From positions 72,822,041 to 72,886,040 of the forward strand of contig JAKSZU010000009.1 of assembly GCA_026018925.1 (NCBI GenBank): a DNA stretch of 64,000 nt. The letters run 5' to 3'. A program made the position numbers and the translations under genes. How positions within the stretch are numbered: the first letter of the stretch is position 1; the number at the start of each line of letters is the position of its first letter. Shown here piece by piece: positions 1-8,747 of this stretch. The notes below the pieces were generated by a model. The model searched no databases and had not been told where the DNA came from. It saw nothing but the letters and a program-made list of their open reading frames with translations. This stretch comes from Tupaia tana (taxonomy: Eukaryota > Chordata > Mammalia > Scandentia > Tupaiidae).

Positions 1-582
1 AGTATTAGCTCATTTTGGTGCAAAAAAATTTGAAATCTATGGATAATTTTTCATAATATGCATTTTCCATGAATATTTTTGTGATTTCCTATTTTATTTT
101 ATTTTAGTTTTATTTTCCAATGTTCTCTTTTTAAAAAAAATTTACCTTTAATCATTGTGCATTTTTACAGCTTATAATTTTTTTTCCCAGCATGCATGCA
201 GTGTACATCAATCAAATCAAAATAATATTTTCCATAAACAAAATAATAATAATAATAATAATAATAATGAAAAAGCACATGCAGTTGCATAGGGTAGAGA
301 GCACTCTTGATAGGGTCTTGTCACACCATGATCCTTTTTTCTCAGTCCTCTAGTTCATCAGGATCTTAAGTGAGTGAACGTGCAGCATATTTCCAGATTG
401 ACTATATGATAGGTTTTCAGCACCTCCAGTTAAGTATACTACTGACTTAACAACCATGGCTAGGTTTATTTTCCATGAACTTTTTGAAGACCATGTATAT
501 GTTGACATCACTAGACTTAGCACTCATTGCAATACTCCCAGCTCACAGAAAAGGAACAATAAAAAATAACTAGAAGTTTTAT
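1..582. other. AT-rich intergenic DNA, no gene seen
   Basis: No coding region, RNA gene or intact mobile element is recognisable here. The stretch is A/T-rich. The segment near 15-90 and the segment near 460-500 have the look of an old, decayed interspersed repeat (possibly a DNA transposon), but I cannot name a family. Confidence 0.5.
241..268. repeat. (AAT)n microsatellite
   Basis: Nine or so perfect AAT units in a row, directly visible. Confidence 0.95.
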
Positions 583-705
583 GGGGCCATCAGATGGCAT
601 GGTGATTAGGGTCCTGGAATCCCACATGGCCAACCATGTTTCAAGTCCCAGACCTGGCAACTTGCTTACTTTCCCTCTCTCTCTTTGTCTCGCTCTCTCT
701 CTCTG
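583..705 (+). mobile_element. Short tRNA-derived SINE with CT-rich tail (old copy)
   Basis: The head looks like a tRNA: a box A-like segment (GGCATGGTGATTAGG) and a degraded box B (GTTTCAAGTCCC). A CT-rich stretch of about 45 bp follows. It resembles the SINE at 60160 but is more diverged and has no clear A tail. Pol III transcription is inferred from the family type only. Confidence 0.7.
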
Positions 706-1073
706 ATGACTATAGCATATTAAAACATAATAAGTAAGTATAATAATTCTTCAATATTTTTAAATATTAGAAATTTTTAAACAGAATATTTCACCACAAT
801 AGAATATCTTCACAATAAAACTAAACAAAAAAAATGTGAAACTGCAACCAAAGGAAATTTTCAAGTGTTTCATTTCTTAGCCAACCATGGAAAGCTATTT
901 AATTGATGGGGAGTTAATTGAATCATGTTTGATTGCAACAGTGAAAGAAATGGGTTCAGATAAATTAAACTTGCTTAATAGGTATATTAGTTAGACAAGT
1001 TTCTTTGAACAAGAAGAGTTGATCAACATGTTTGAGAACATTTGGAGCAATGTCAATTAAAAAACAAGCGTAA
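706..1073. other. Intergenic, nothing recognised
   Basis: A/T-rich single-copy-looking DNA. No supported ORF, RNA gene or named repeat was seen. Confidence 0.5.
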
Positions 1074-1342
1074 GGACCAGCAGATGATGTAATGGTTATG
1101 TAGCTGGACTCCCACATAGTCTACTGTGGTTTGAGTCCTAGACCCAGCATATTAAAACTCAAGCCGGGCACATGTGTGTGCATGCCCAAAACCCCGAGAG
1201 GAGAATGGAGGAAGAGAAGGGATTGCCATACACCTGGATTTCTTGCTTTCTGTCTTTTTCTTCTTTCCGGTGAGTGCACATGCCTTATAGCAAAAATCTC
1301 TCTTTCTAAAACAAAACAAAAAACAAATAAACAAAAAAACAC
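1074..1342 (+). mobile_element. tRNA-derived SINE, main (long) family
   Basis: It starts GGACCAGCAG, with box A-like and box B-like (GGTTTGAGTCC) segments about 35 bp apart. Next comes the family body: a GT-rich stretch, then GAGAGGAGAATGGAGG, then a CT-rich stretch. It ends near 'ATAGCAAAAATCTCTC' and an A-rich tail. It is more diverged than the copies at 55823 and 61147 and has a truncated polypyrimidine part. The short ORFs that cross it in both strands are incidental. Confidence 0.85.
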
Positions 1343-1665
1343 CAAGGGTAATAATTTTAAGTTCCTTAGTTCCTGATGAATTATTAACAAATGTCAGCAA
1401 TTGTTCTCAGTTGGTGCTTTTTACCCAAGGAATCAAAGCTGAGTTTGCAATAAATGAAGCAGTAGTTTCAATGAACATCATGTATGGAAAAACAAACAAG
1501 AATATTTTCATATAGAACTAAGAAAACACTAACATCCTGAAGTGGAATCAGCTAGCATATGTTAGAAGCAATGTTGGTTAAAATATATATATTGGTAGAA
1601 GGTTCAAATGCATAAATTAAAAAAAAAAACTTGTGAAAATGTACATTGTTTAAAGCCAATTTTTT
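1343..1665. other. Intergenic, nothing recognised
   Basis: A/T-rich DNA between a SINE tail and the target site of the HAL1-like element. No supported feature. Confidence 0.5.
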
Positions 1666-1683
1666 AAAAATATTATTCATTAG
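1666..1683. repeat. Target-site duplication, 5' copy (HAL1-like element)
   Basis: AAAAATATTATTCATTAG occurs here and again at 3820-3837. These copies immediately flank the HAL1-like insertion, as expected of LINE-1 endonuclease-primed integration. Confidence 0.9.
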
Positions 1684-1817
1684 GAGAAGAAGGTTCCACA
1701 TGGCTCCAGCGAAGTAGATATTTCAGGGAATGAAGATTTTCTACTGATAATTCAGCCTCCAGCGAACGAGCTAGCGGCTGAACTTCAAGAATTTGAAAGA
1801 AACACACCATCCATCAG

Positions 1818-2818
1818 ATGACAAGAAATCACCGCCGGATCACAAGAAATATGGAAAAACAAGAAAGTACCTCTCCTCCAAGGGAAAAGAGTAACTCTTC
1901 TTCATCCACAAGCAGTTCGGTGAAAATCATGGAAATGTCTGATAAGGAATTTAGAGCATTCATAATGTTGAAGCTAACAGAGATGGAAGAGAAGAGAGAT
2001 TATGAACTGCTAAAGAGAAAGGAGAAAGAAGTTGACGAGTTCCAGGAGATGAGGAAATTCTTGCAAGATCTAAAAGAGGAATTACACGCTTTACAAAAGA
2101 CTCAAACGAAACTGCTAGAGATGAAGTCTATAATACAAGAAGTCAAAATCTCCCTTGAAAGTATTAAAAGCAGACTAGATCATTCAGAAAATAGAATCTC
2201 AGATGTAGAAGAGAAAATGGCTGGCCTAGAAAAATCCGTCACGAAGGCTGAGAAAATGGCCCAAAAATTTGAGAATAATATGCGAGAAGAACTAGATACC
2301 ATCAAACGTCCAAACATCCGGATAATTGGCATTCCAGAAGGTGAAGAGACCCATAACAGCATTGATAATCTATTCCATGAAATCCTGAAAGAAAATTTCC
2401 AAACCTAGAGAGGCATTCGAAGATCTAGTCACAGGAAATACAAAGGACTCCAAATAGAATCAACCCAAGAAGATCTTCTCCAAGACACATTATAACCAGG
2501 TTGACCAAAACCGTAGACAAAGACAAGATACTAAGATTGGCAAGAGAAAAACATCAAGTTACCTACAAAGGACATCCCATCAGGCTAACAGCAGATCTCT
2601 CTTTGGAAACAATGACAGCGAGGAGAGAATGGGCAAATATATTCAAAGTGTTACGAGAGAAGCAATTTCAGCCAAGAATACTGTACCCGGCAAGATTATC
2701 TTTCAGGTGGGAAGAAAAGACAAGAACATTCTCAGATAAACAAAACCTGAAAGAATTTACCAGCACCAGACCAGATCTCCAAGAAGTTCTCAAGGGTGTG
2801 CTGTATCAGGAAAATTAA
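1818..2818 (+). pseudogene. LINE-1-type ORF1 protein, frameshifted
   Basis: Open from ATG 1818 to a TAG at 2406-2408, then continuous with the rest of the protein in another frame from about 2470 to a stop at 2816-2818. Compared with the intact ORF1 at 49896, one base is missing near 2396-2403 (TTCCAAACCTAG against TTCCCAAGCCTAG). That explains the stop. Coiled-coil heptads cover roughly residues 35-155. The RNA-binding motif RPNIRIIGIPEGEE follows, and the C-terminal domain begins around 'LAREKHQVTYKGHPIRL'. In the family ORF1p is a trimeric nucleic-acid chaperone that coats its own RNA in the cytoplasm. The N-terminus is longer and different from that of the other LINE-1. Confidence 0.88.
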
Positions 2819-3099
2819 ACACAGACACACAGAAATAAGGGTTCAAAAACTAAGAAAGTGGCCAGCTTAATCATAGGGACAAGTCTGGAGTTGAATATTA
2901 TATCCCAGAATTTAATCAGAAAAATTGAACCAGAACAGAAGATAAAAGTTCATGAGACTGATAGGTTCATGCACCTACCATTTGAACAGAATCCTAACCT
3001 GTTTCCTGGCTTTAAGCAAAGTTCCTTGGTGTTTCTTTGATTTAAGTCAAAACTGGTTTTCTTAGTAGTAATGAGTGAACTCACCATTGAAAGTAGTTA

Positions 3100-3384
3100 G
3101 ATTATGTAGGAAATTGTGTAATCAATGCAATGTGGGTGGGAAGGGAATGGAGGACAATTGTGGACACAGGAGGTGGTGTGAGAGGAGGGTGGGAAGGGAC
3201 AGAGGGTCATAAAGAGGTGTGGAAATAATTCTAGGAACTAGAAATGAAAAATTTTTTTAAATGTGCATGATTGAGTCACTATGCAGTGTGTACTGGATGG
3301 GAGATCGCATTTTGTGTGCTGTGATCATGCTTAGGGAAGGGATGTAAATTGAGTTACAAAAAAAAAGTTTCAGGAAAAAAAAAA
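3100..3384 (+). other. HAL1-like 3'UTR, first 3' end with A-rich tail
   Basis: A G-rich polypurine stretch (about 3130-3210) is followed by 'TGATTGAGTCACTATGCAGTGTG' -like sequence and then two A-runs (3359-3367 and 3375-3385). The end of this segment matches the second 3' end at 3690-3800, with substitutions. Confidence 0.65.
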
Positions 3385-3385
3385 A

Positions 3386-3819
3386 CATATATCTATTCAA
3401 TGACTGCAGTAGGAAATGTAGCCCCAGCTAGGTGCTACTTTATAAAATGCGTAAAGTTAGACTTGGGTTCATGAAAATATGTGTGTCACCTGTGTTTGCT
3501 ATGAGGGTATTTGGATTGATTAGGGTCTTTGGTGATTCAATAAAATGTGGGGGGAAAACAGTATAGAAAGCAAACAAAGATACCGGAGACAGTGTGGGAG
3601 GAGAGTGGGAGATGGCGGAGGGTAAGAGATAGGGATTCAAGGATGGGGAAAAAAAAGCAAAACATACAGAAAACAAGAAATGGAAGATCATTTGCTGACA
3701 ATAACATGTTTGTTGATGTGCTTGATTGAGACAATATACAGTGTACCCTGGGTGGAAAATCTCATTTTGTATGCTGTAATGATGTACAGTGAATGAATGC
3801 AAATAAATAAATTGAAATA
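3386..3819 (+). mobile_element. Second HAL1/L1-type 3' end, in tandem with the first
   Basis: It repeats the 3'UTR layout of the preceding segment. There is a G-rich tract (3588-3650), a terminal part (3715-3790) clearly homologous to 3270-3350, and an A-rich end with AATAAA signals at 3801-3820. It lies inside the same outer target-site duplication. I infer either a 5'-truncated relative that inserted into the first element's A tail or a tandem 3' end already present in the source RNA. Confidence 0.6.
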
Positions 3820-3837
3820 AAAAATATTATTCATTAG
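3820..3837. repeat. Target-site duplication, 3' copy (HAL1-like element)
   Basis: Exact match to 1666-1683, immediately after the A-rich end of the element. Confidence 0.9.
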
Positions 3838-4029
3838 AAGTCACTTTAGCAAAAGTATTTTAACCTATCATGTATTGCTGAGCCACTAGTGGCAATAGTG
3901 ACTTTCATTCACTCTCATGGACTCAATCATTAGCTTTTTGTTTTCTTGTTAGGAAACAAGTCTAATATATAAACTTGTCCTACTACACAGCAGTTTGATG
4001 AATTAACAGTGGTAAGGTTTTATTGTAGC

Positions 4030-4290
4030 TTTTTTTTTTTAGAGAGGTTTTTGCTATAGGGCATGTGCGGTTGCCAGAAAGACAGAGAAAGACAGAGAGA
4101 CAGAAAGCAAGAAATCACTCCCCAGGGGGGATGGCCATGCCACAATCCCTTCTCCTCCATTCTCCTCTCAGGATCTTGGGCACGCATGCACATGCGCCCG
4201 GCTTGAGTTTAAGCCACTGGGTCCAGGACTCAAACTATGGTCAGCTACATGGGAGTCCAGCGACATAGCCATTATGCTAACTGCTGGTCC
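4030..4290 (-). mobile_element. tRNA-derived SINE, main family
   Basis: Reverse orientation: a T-run (A tail) at 4030-4040, 'GAGGTTTTTGCTATAGGGC', the polypurine body, and the tRNA-like head ending '...GCTAACTGCTGGTCC' at 4290. It has the same architecture as 57111-57376. Confidence 0.9.
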
Positions 4291-4606
4291 CTATTATAGC
4301 TTTTTAAACTTTGGGCCAAGATTGAAAATTTTTCTGAATAAAAAGAACCACACCCCAACTACTTTTAATAGACACTGAGTGACTGGGAATTGGCTTTTGC
4401 TGCAGGCTTCCTAATGTTTCTTAATGAATTAATCTTAAAATTACAAAGAAAAAGAATACTTCTTTGAGCAACATACTGTGTTAAAGTCATTGCAATGACA
4501 AGTGATATTGTCTGAAACACAAATAATGTCAAGCTGCTTCATACACTTCTAATCTTGTCAAAATTTAAAGCAAGATGTAAAATCTTCATTTGTATACAAA
4601 TTTGTA
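4291..4606. other. Intergenic, nothing recognised
   Basis: A/T-rich DNA between two SINEs. No supported ORF or RNA gene. Confidence 0.5.
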
Positions 4607-4621
4607 GCAAATATATTTTCT

Positions 4622-4885
4622 TTCTTTCTTTCTTTTTTTGGAGAAGTTTTTGCTATATGGCACATGCACTCACCAGAAATAAAGAGAGAGACAGAAAGCG
4701 AGAAATCACCCTCCTGGGGAGGGATGGCCATGCCGCAATCCCTTCTCCTCCATTTTCCTCTCGGGATCTTGGGCATGCACGCACACGCTCCCAGTGTGAG
4801 TTTTAAGCAACCAGGTCCGGGTCTCGAACCCCAGTTGACTACATGGGAGTCCAGCAACATAACCATTACGCTAATTGCTGGTCCT
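4622..4885 (-). mobile_element. tRNA-derived SINE, main family, with 15-bp TSD
   Basis: The reverse-orientation copy is bounded by the perfect direct repeat GCAAATATATTTTCT at 4607-4621 and 4886-4900. The T-rich end (CTTT repeats) is at 4618-4640 and the tRNA-like head is on the right. Confidence 0.92.
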
Positions 4886-4900
4886 GCAAATATATTTTCT

Positions 4901-5345
4901 GTACCCACACTACAATTCCAAAAAACATTTTTCAGACCTTGATGTAAGCATAAAGGAAATTTCAATGTTTCAAAATCTATTTAACTGCACAACTAACATG
5001 ATTTCATCTAGACTTTAATTGGGAGTGATTAATTTACAATGAAATTTTATGTTATAACAAATATCAAGAGAAAAATCTAATAAAATTCTCTAAATTCCTT
5101 TCCAGTTATTAATGCTCAATTAAAATAATATGTCTTTGGATTAATATAAATATTTAGTAGTTTCTAGCTGTGTGAAAACACATTTTCAAACATGAAATAC
5201 ATAAATCTCATTATACCTCAACCTTAATAAAGAAATATTTGCAATATATTTTAATAAGGAACATTAACTTTGTTAATTAAGTAAAATGTCATCTCCTTAA
5301 AATAATTACATTCTTCAGACCTTTATCACAAAAGATTGTACTTAA
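4901..5345. other. Intergenic, nothing recognised
   Basis: Strongly A/T-rich. No supported gene or repeat. Confidence 0.5.
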
Positions 5346-5605
5346 TTTTTTTAGAGGTTTTTGCATTAGGGAGTGTGTGGTCACTGCAAGGAGAGATAGA
5401 TCCTAACAACGAGAAGGAAAGTGAGAAATCACTCTCCAGGGGAGATGGCCACACCACAATCCCTTTTCCTCTATTGTCCTCCATGGATCTTAGGTATGCA
5501 CACACAGGTGCCCATTGTGATTTTCAATCCACTGGGTCTGGGACTAGAACTGTGGTCAATCATGTGGGAGTCTAGCTACAAAACCACTACACTATCTACT
5601 GGCCC
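5346..5605 (-). mobile_element. tRNA-derived SINE, old diverged copy
   Basis: It has the same order of parts as the other reverse SINEs (TTTTTTTAGAGGTTTTTGC, then GAGAAATCACTCTCCAGG, then a head ending ACTGGCCC), with many substitutions. It is therefore an older insertion. Confidence 0.8.
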
Positions 5606-6321
5606 ATATTGTTACTATTTTAAAAATTTTATCAACTAAAATTGCTTTTCTTTTCTCTTTTCTTATAGAAATACCTATATAGTATCCTCGATTTTGCTTC
5701 ATGGTTCCCAAATCTTAAAATATTTACTATCTGGCCATGTATGCAAAAAGTTACTGATCCTTTCTTTAAGCCACTGAGATTTGGGTGTTTTTTTTTCTTT
5801 TTTCTTTTTTTATTGTAACTCAACCTAGTTATATTCTAACTAGAGTACAAAACAAATATAGAAGACACACTATAGAGAAAGATATAGTTAAATTAAAATC
5901 TGATTAACTATATAGGATATAAGAAAAGTGTCATTCAAATGTTACAGTCTAATAAATAAGAAGGAGCTGATATGAAAAGAAAGAGCAAAGTTTGATTAAA
6001 GCATTATTTTGCTCCTCCTTTTGGAAATACTAATTTTATGATGTGATAAGATACTTATAAAGACTCCCTCAGAGATATTATAAATCCTGGAAGTATGTTT
6101 AACAAGAATTTCCTTATTTACGAACACTGCTACCGCTTTCATAAATTAAAACGAATTTGATATAAAGTAAAAGGCACACTTTCAAGGGTTTTTAGATTTA
6201 CATATTTGTATGCGAAGGAGTATATCTAAAAATAAATTATAGAAGCAAAATATAGAAAAATATTTTTTGGCAAAAGATTGCAGTGATATTTATTTAAAAT
6301 TTTCATTTATAAATTCATTTA
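5606..6321. other. Intergenic, nothing recognised
   Basis: A/T-rich with short homopolymer runs (T-rich at 5789-5812). I see no supported coding region. The 63-codon reverse ORF here is lysine-rich because of the T-run and is not credible. Confidence 0.5.
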
Positions 6322-6545
6322 GGGGCTAGTCACATAGCTGCAGGATAGGTCCTTTAGAGAAGAAACCAGATCTTACATAGTTGACCAGGCTTTGAGTCCT
6401 GGTCTCAGCAGCCTGAAAAGCACACTAGGCCTGGATTGTGTGCCTAGAATCCTTACAGGATGGAAGATAGGATGAAAATGAATTCTGGCATGATCAAGCC
6501 CCATTTGGGGGTACTCTTTTTCTCTCCCTCATATGCATAGGCACC
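6322..6545 (+). mobile_element. Older tRNA-derived SINE-like element (second architecture)
   Basis: The head GGGGCTAGTCACATAGCTG is followed by 'AGAAACCAGATCTTACATAG', a box B-like 'GCTTTGAGTCCTGG', and then 'CAGCCTG...GGATTGTGTGCCTAGAATCC' and a CT-rich end. It shares the order of parts with 6770-7040, so the two are copies of one old family. Confidence 0.65.
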
Positions 6546-6769
6546 TTCTGGGAAAAAGAATTTCACTTAGGTGAATTATACCTAAAACAACCTCTAATGT
6601 ACATCAAGCTTCTTGAAGGAAGAATCCAAATACAATTAACATTGATATCTACCAAAATGTTTGATCACCGCAGACACCAGTATTTGCTGAGCAGTAGAAT
6701 AGAGGCAATTAATAAATTTACTCCCGCAAACTTAAACACAATATAATGAACTTTAAAAACTTAGAAATT
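6546..6769. other. Intergenic, nothing recognised
   Basis: A short A/T-rich spacer between two old SINE-like copies. Confidence 0.5.
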
Positions 6770-7044
6770 AGCCAGCTCCATGGTGCAGTGGTAACATATC
6801 ACTTAAGAGAAACCAGATCCCACATGGCAATCTTGATTTGAATTCTCAGCCCTGTCAGCCTGCAACATACTGGGCACATGAGTGAGTGCCCAAGATCTAA
6901 TTGTCTAGAGGACAGGAGGAAGGGAATTGTGGCATGACCAGAGCCCATGAAGGGTGTTCATCTTTCTCTATCTCTCTGTCTGTCTCTCGCACTCTCATGT
7001 ACATGCACACCTGCTCTATCGTGAATATGAAAAAACTTAGAAAT
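6770..7044 (+). mobile_element. Older tRNA-derived SINE-like element (second architecture)
   Basis: 'GCCAGCTCCATGGTGCAGTGG' carries a good box A (TGGTGCAGTGG). Then come AGAAACCAGATCCCACATGG, a degraded box B (GATTTGAATTCTC), the CAGCCTGCAACATACTGGGC body, a polypurine part and a CT-rich end. Its tail region was later hit by the LINE-1 fragment at 7063. Confidence 0.7.
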
Positions 7045-7062
7045 CCACATACAAGCATATTT

Positions 7063-7179
7063 TTTATTTATTATTCTTTATATACATTCAATCACATTGT
7101 TTAGCTTACAAAGTGAACATTTCAATATGTGAACATTTCTCCCCAGTCCAGTTGATCAAAATATCTTCAACAGATAACA
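7063..7179 (-). mobile_element. 5'-truncated LINE-1 3' end with 18-bp TSD
   Basis: The reverse complement matches the 3'UTR end of the LINE-1 at 54890-55010 (for example TTCACATATTGAAATGTTCAC and GTAAGCTAAACAATGTGATTG). The direct repeat CCACATACAAGCATATTT lies at 7045-7062 and 7180-7197. This is a short, heavily 5'-truncated insertion by the same lineage. Confidence 0.9.
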
Positions 7180-7197
7180 CCACATACAAGCATATTT

Positions 7198-8127
7198 ATG
7201 TGTCTGTCTCTTAATCAGACTGCTAAAGTGGGCACACTTAGCAGATATTCATGGTATTATTACTTACAGTGGACAATTCTGGTATTTACTAAGCACTACA
7301 TGTCAATAGTCTTTTCACTGTCAACCTCAACTTCACTGAGTCTTACTTAATAAAATATATTGCTCATTATCATAATGTTTTATGACAAAATTTTACAAAT
7401 GTCCATCTCAAATCTGAAAATTTGCTGTTCATAGATAACAATTTCAATGGTTACATTATCAGACTTTAAAATGAACTGAAAACTTATTTCAAATTAGTCT
7501 AATTAATACAATTTTTTTTTAGTTGCTGTTCTCTGTGAATTTGCTTGGATAATTTTATCATGATTTCATAACAAAGATAATAATACACTATAAATTTCAT
7601 AGTACTAGGATCCTAATGAAGATATGAATTGCATCTGACTTCTTTATTCTATGCTTCAGAACACCACACAAATATGTCACATGTAAATATCTAGTAAGCC
7701 ACATAGTATGAATAATGTTTGGAAAAAATAGCTAATTTCTTGTCATTAATCAGACTGCTTTTCTGCTTTCATATTTCTCAAAAGTATTGTTCCAAAAGAG
7801 GATTTCAGGAATAAGGCAAATAATAAAAGGCTTGAGAGACAAAGAAAAAGGATTTCCATACTGTTTACAGGATAGGTGCACCCTTCTACAAGGTAATTCA
7901 CTAAACAAAAATTGTCATTTAAAACATAATTTTTAAAAGTATTGACTCTTTCTATGGTAATATCAATCACTACAAGAAAAAAATAAGCAAATTCTCATTA
8001 TACAGATCATACCAGTTTAATGAAAACACTCATATTGGTCACTCAGAAATGATACATAAACAATTAATGTATTTCTCACAAGAAAAATCCTTTTAGAGAA
8101 AAAGATGAAGGATTAGGAGCATTAAAA
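7198..8127. other. Intergenic, nothing recognised
   Basis: 930 bp of A/T-rich DNA up to the LINE-1 target site. No supported gene; the 74-codon reverse ORF at 7746-7970 has no recognisable motif. Confidence 0.5.
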
Positions 8128-8141
8128 ATATTTTAATTGAG
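8128..8141. repeat. Target-site duplication, 5' copy (giant LINE-1)
   Basis: ATATTTTAATTGAG occurs exactly here and at 55032-55045. The context to the left is CATT then AAAAATATTTTAATTGAG, which fits the LINE-1 endonuclease target TT|AAAA at 8123/8124. The full duplication is then 18 bp, with four extra bases (TATA) in the 3' copy at 55028-55033. Confidence 0.88.
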
Positions 8142-8638
8142 AGGCAATAGCGTGTCCTGCAAGCCTCTGGCCAGCAAGGGATACTGAGGGAGGGTCACCT
8201 CTGACCCCCACCCCACTTCCAGACCCCCAGGCCCCAGACTCCACCTTCTAGACTTTCCTGGACTGCCAGCAGGCAATAGCGTGTCCTGCAAGCCTCTGGT
8301 AAGCAAGGGATACTGAGGGAGGGTCACCTCTGACCCCCACACCACTTCTAGACCCCCAGGCCCCACACTCCACCTTCTAGACTTCCCTGGACTGCCAGCA
8401 GGCAATAGCGAGTCCTGCAAGCCTCTGGCCAGCAAGGGATACTGAGGGAGGGTCACCTCTGACCCCCACCCCACTTCCAGACCCCCAGGCCCCAGACTCC
8501 AACTTCTAGACTTTCCTGGACTGCCAGCAGGCAATAGCGTGTCCTGCAAGCCTCTGGCCAGCAAGGGATACTGAGGGAGGGTCACCTCTGACCCTCACCC
8601 CACTTCCAGACATCCAGGCCCCAGACTCCACCTTCTAG
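8142..8638 (+). other. Four leading units, three of them lacking the GT-AG block
   Basis: The first unit (8142-8251) is 5'-truncated by 19 bases. Units two (8252-8380) and three (8381-8509) are exactly 129 bp. Unit four (8510-8638) is followed by the first retained GT-AG block. At the three junctions 8251/8252, 8380/8381 and 8509/8510, CTTCTAG is joined straight to ACTT(T/C)CCTGG. In all later units a ~108-bp GTAGGT...CCAG block sits at that exact point. This is the expected product of RNA splicing before reverse transcription. Confidence 0.85.
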
Positions 8639-8747
8639 GTAGGTAGCTAGGATCTCCTTGAGACGTTTTGTTCTTTTTTTTTCTTTCTCTTTTCTCTTGA
8701 CCCCCCTGCATTCCCTTGTTAACACCTAGCCCTCCTTCTCCCCCCAG
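8639..8747 (+). other. First retained intron-like block (exemplar)
   Basis: 109 bp. The donor is CTAG|GTAGGT at 8638/8639. The acceptor is TTCTCCCCCCAG|ACTTTCC at 8747/8748, preceded by a long polypyrimidine stretch. A branch-point-like TTAAC (in CTTGTTAACACC) lies about 27 nt before the AG. The same parts recur in nearly every unit. Donor variants such as CTAGGGAGGT (for example near 14845 and 46244) and CTAGGTAAGT (near 47664) occur. Splice use is inferred from the three units that lack the block. Confidence 0.75.

Larger units (their letters stand above)
1684..3819 (+). mobile_element. HAL1-like half-LINE (ORF1 only, no ORF2)
   Basis: A single insertion of about 2.1 kb inside an 18-bp target-site duplication. 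Order: a 5'UTR of ~134 bp, a LINE-1 ORF1 (1818-2818, frameshifted), then a few bases resembling an ORF2 start (GTGGCCAGCTTAA near 2860, compare ATGGCTAACTTAA at 50900), then directly 3'UTR-like sequence with G-rich polypurine tracts and an A tail. No reverse transcriptase is present. This is the known layout of HAL1 ('half-LINE') elements, which keep ORF1 and borrow the LINE-1 ORF2 protein. A plain internally deleted LINE-1 is the alternative; finding many copies with the same structure would decide it. Confidence 0.8.

Noticed and set aside
1-560. Named DNA transposon (mariner/Tigger or hAT type)
   Set aside because: Some segments look familiar as an old repeat, but I found no terminal inverted repeats or target duplication to support a call.
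1074-1150. Functional tRNA gene
   Set aside because: Box A and box B are present, but the sequence does not fold into an intact cloverleaf by eye and continues into a SINE body with an A tail. The same applies to the heads at 55823, 57921, 60160 and 61147.
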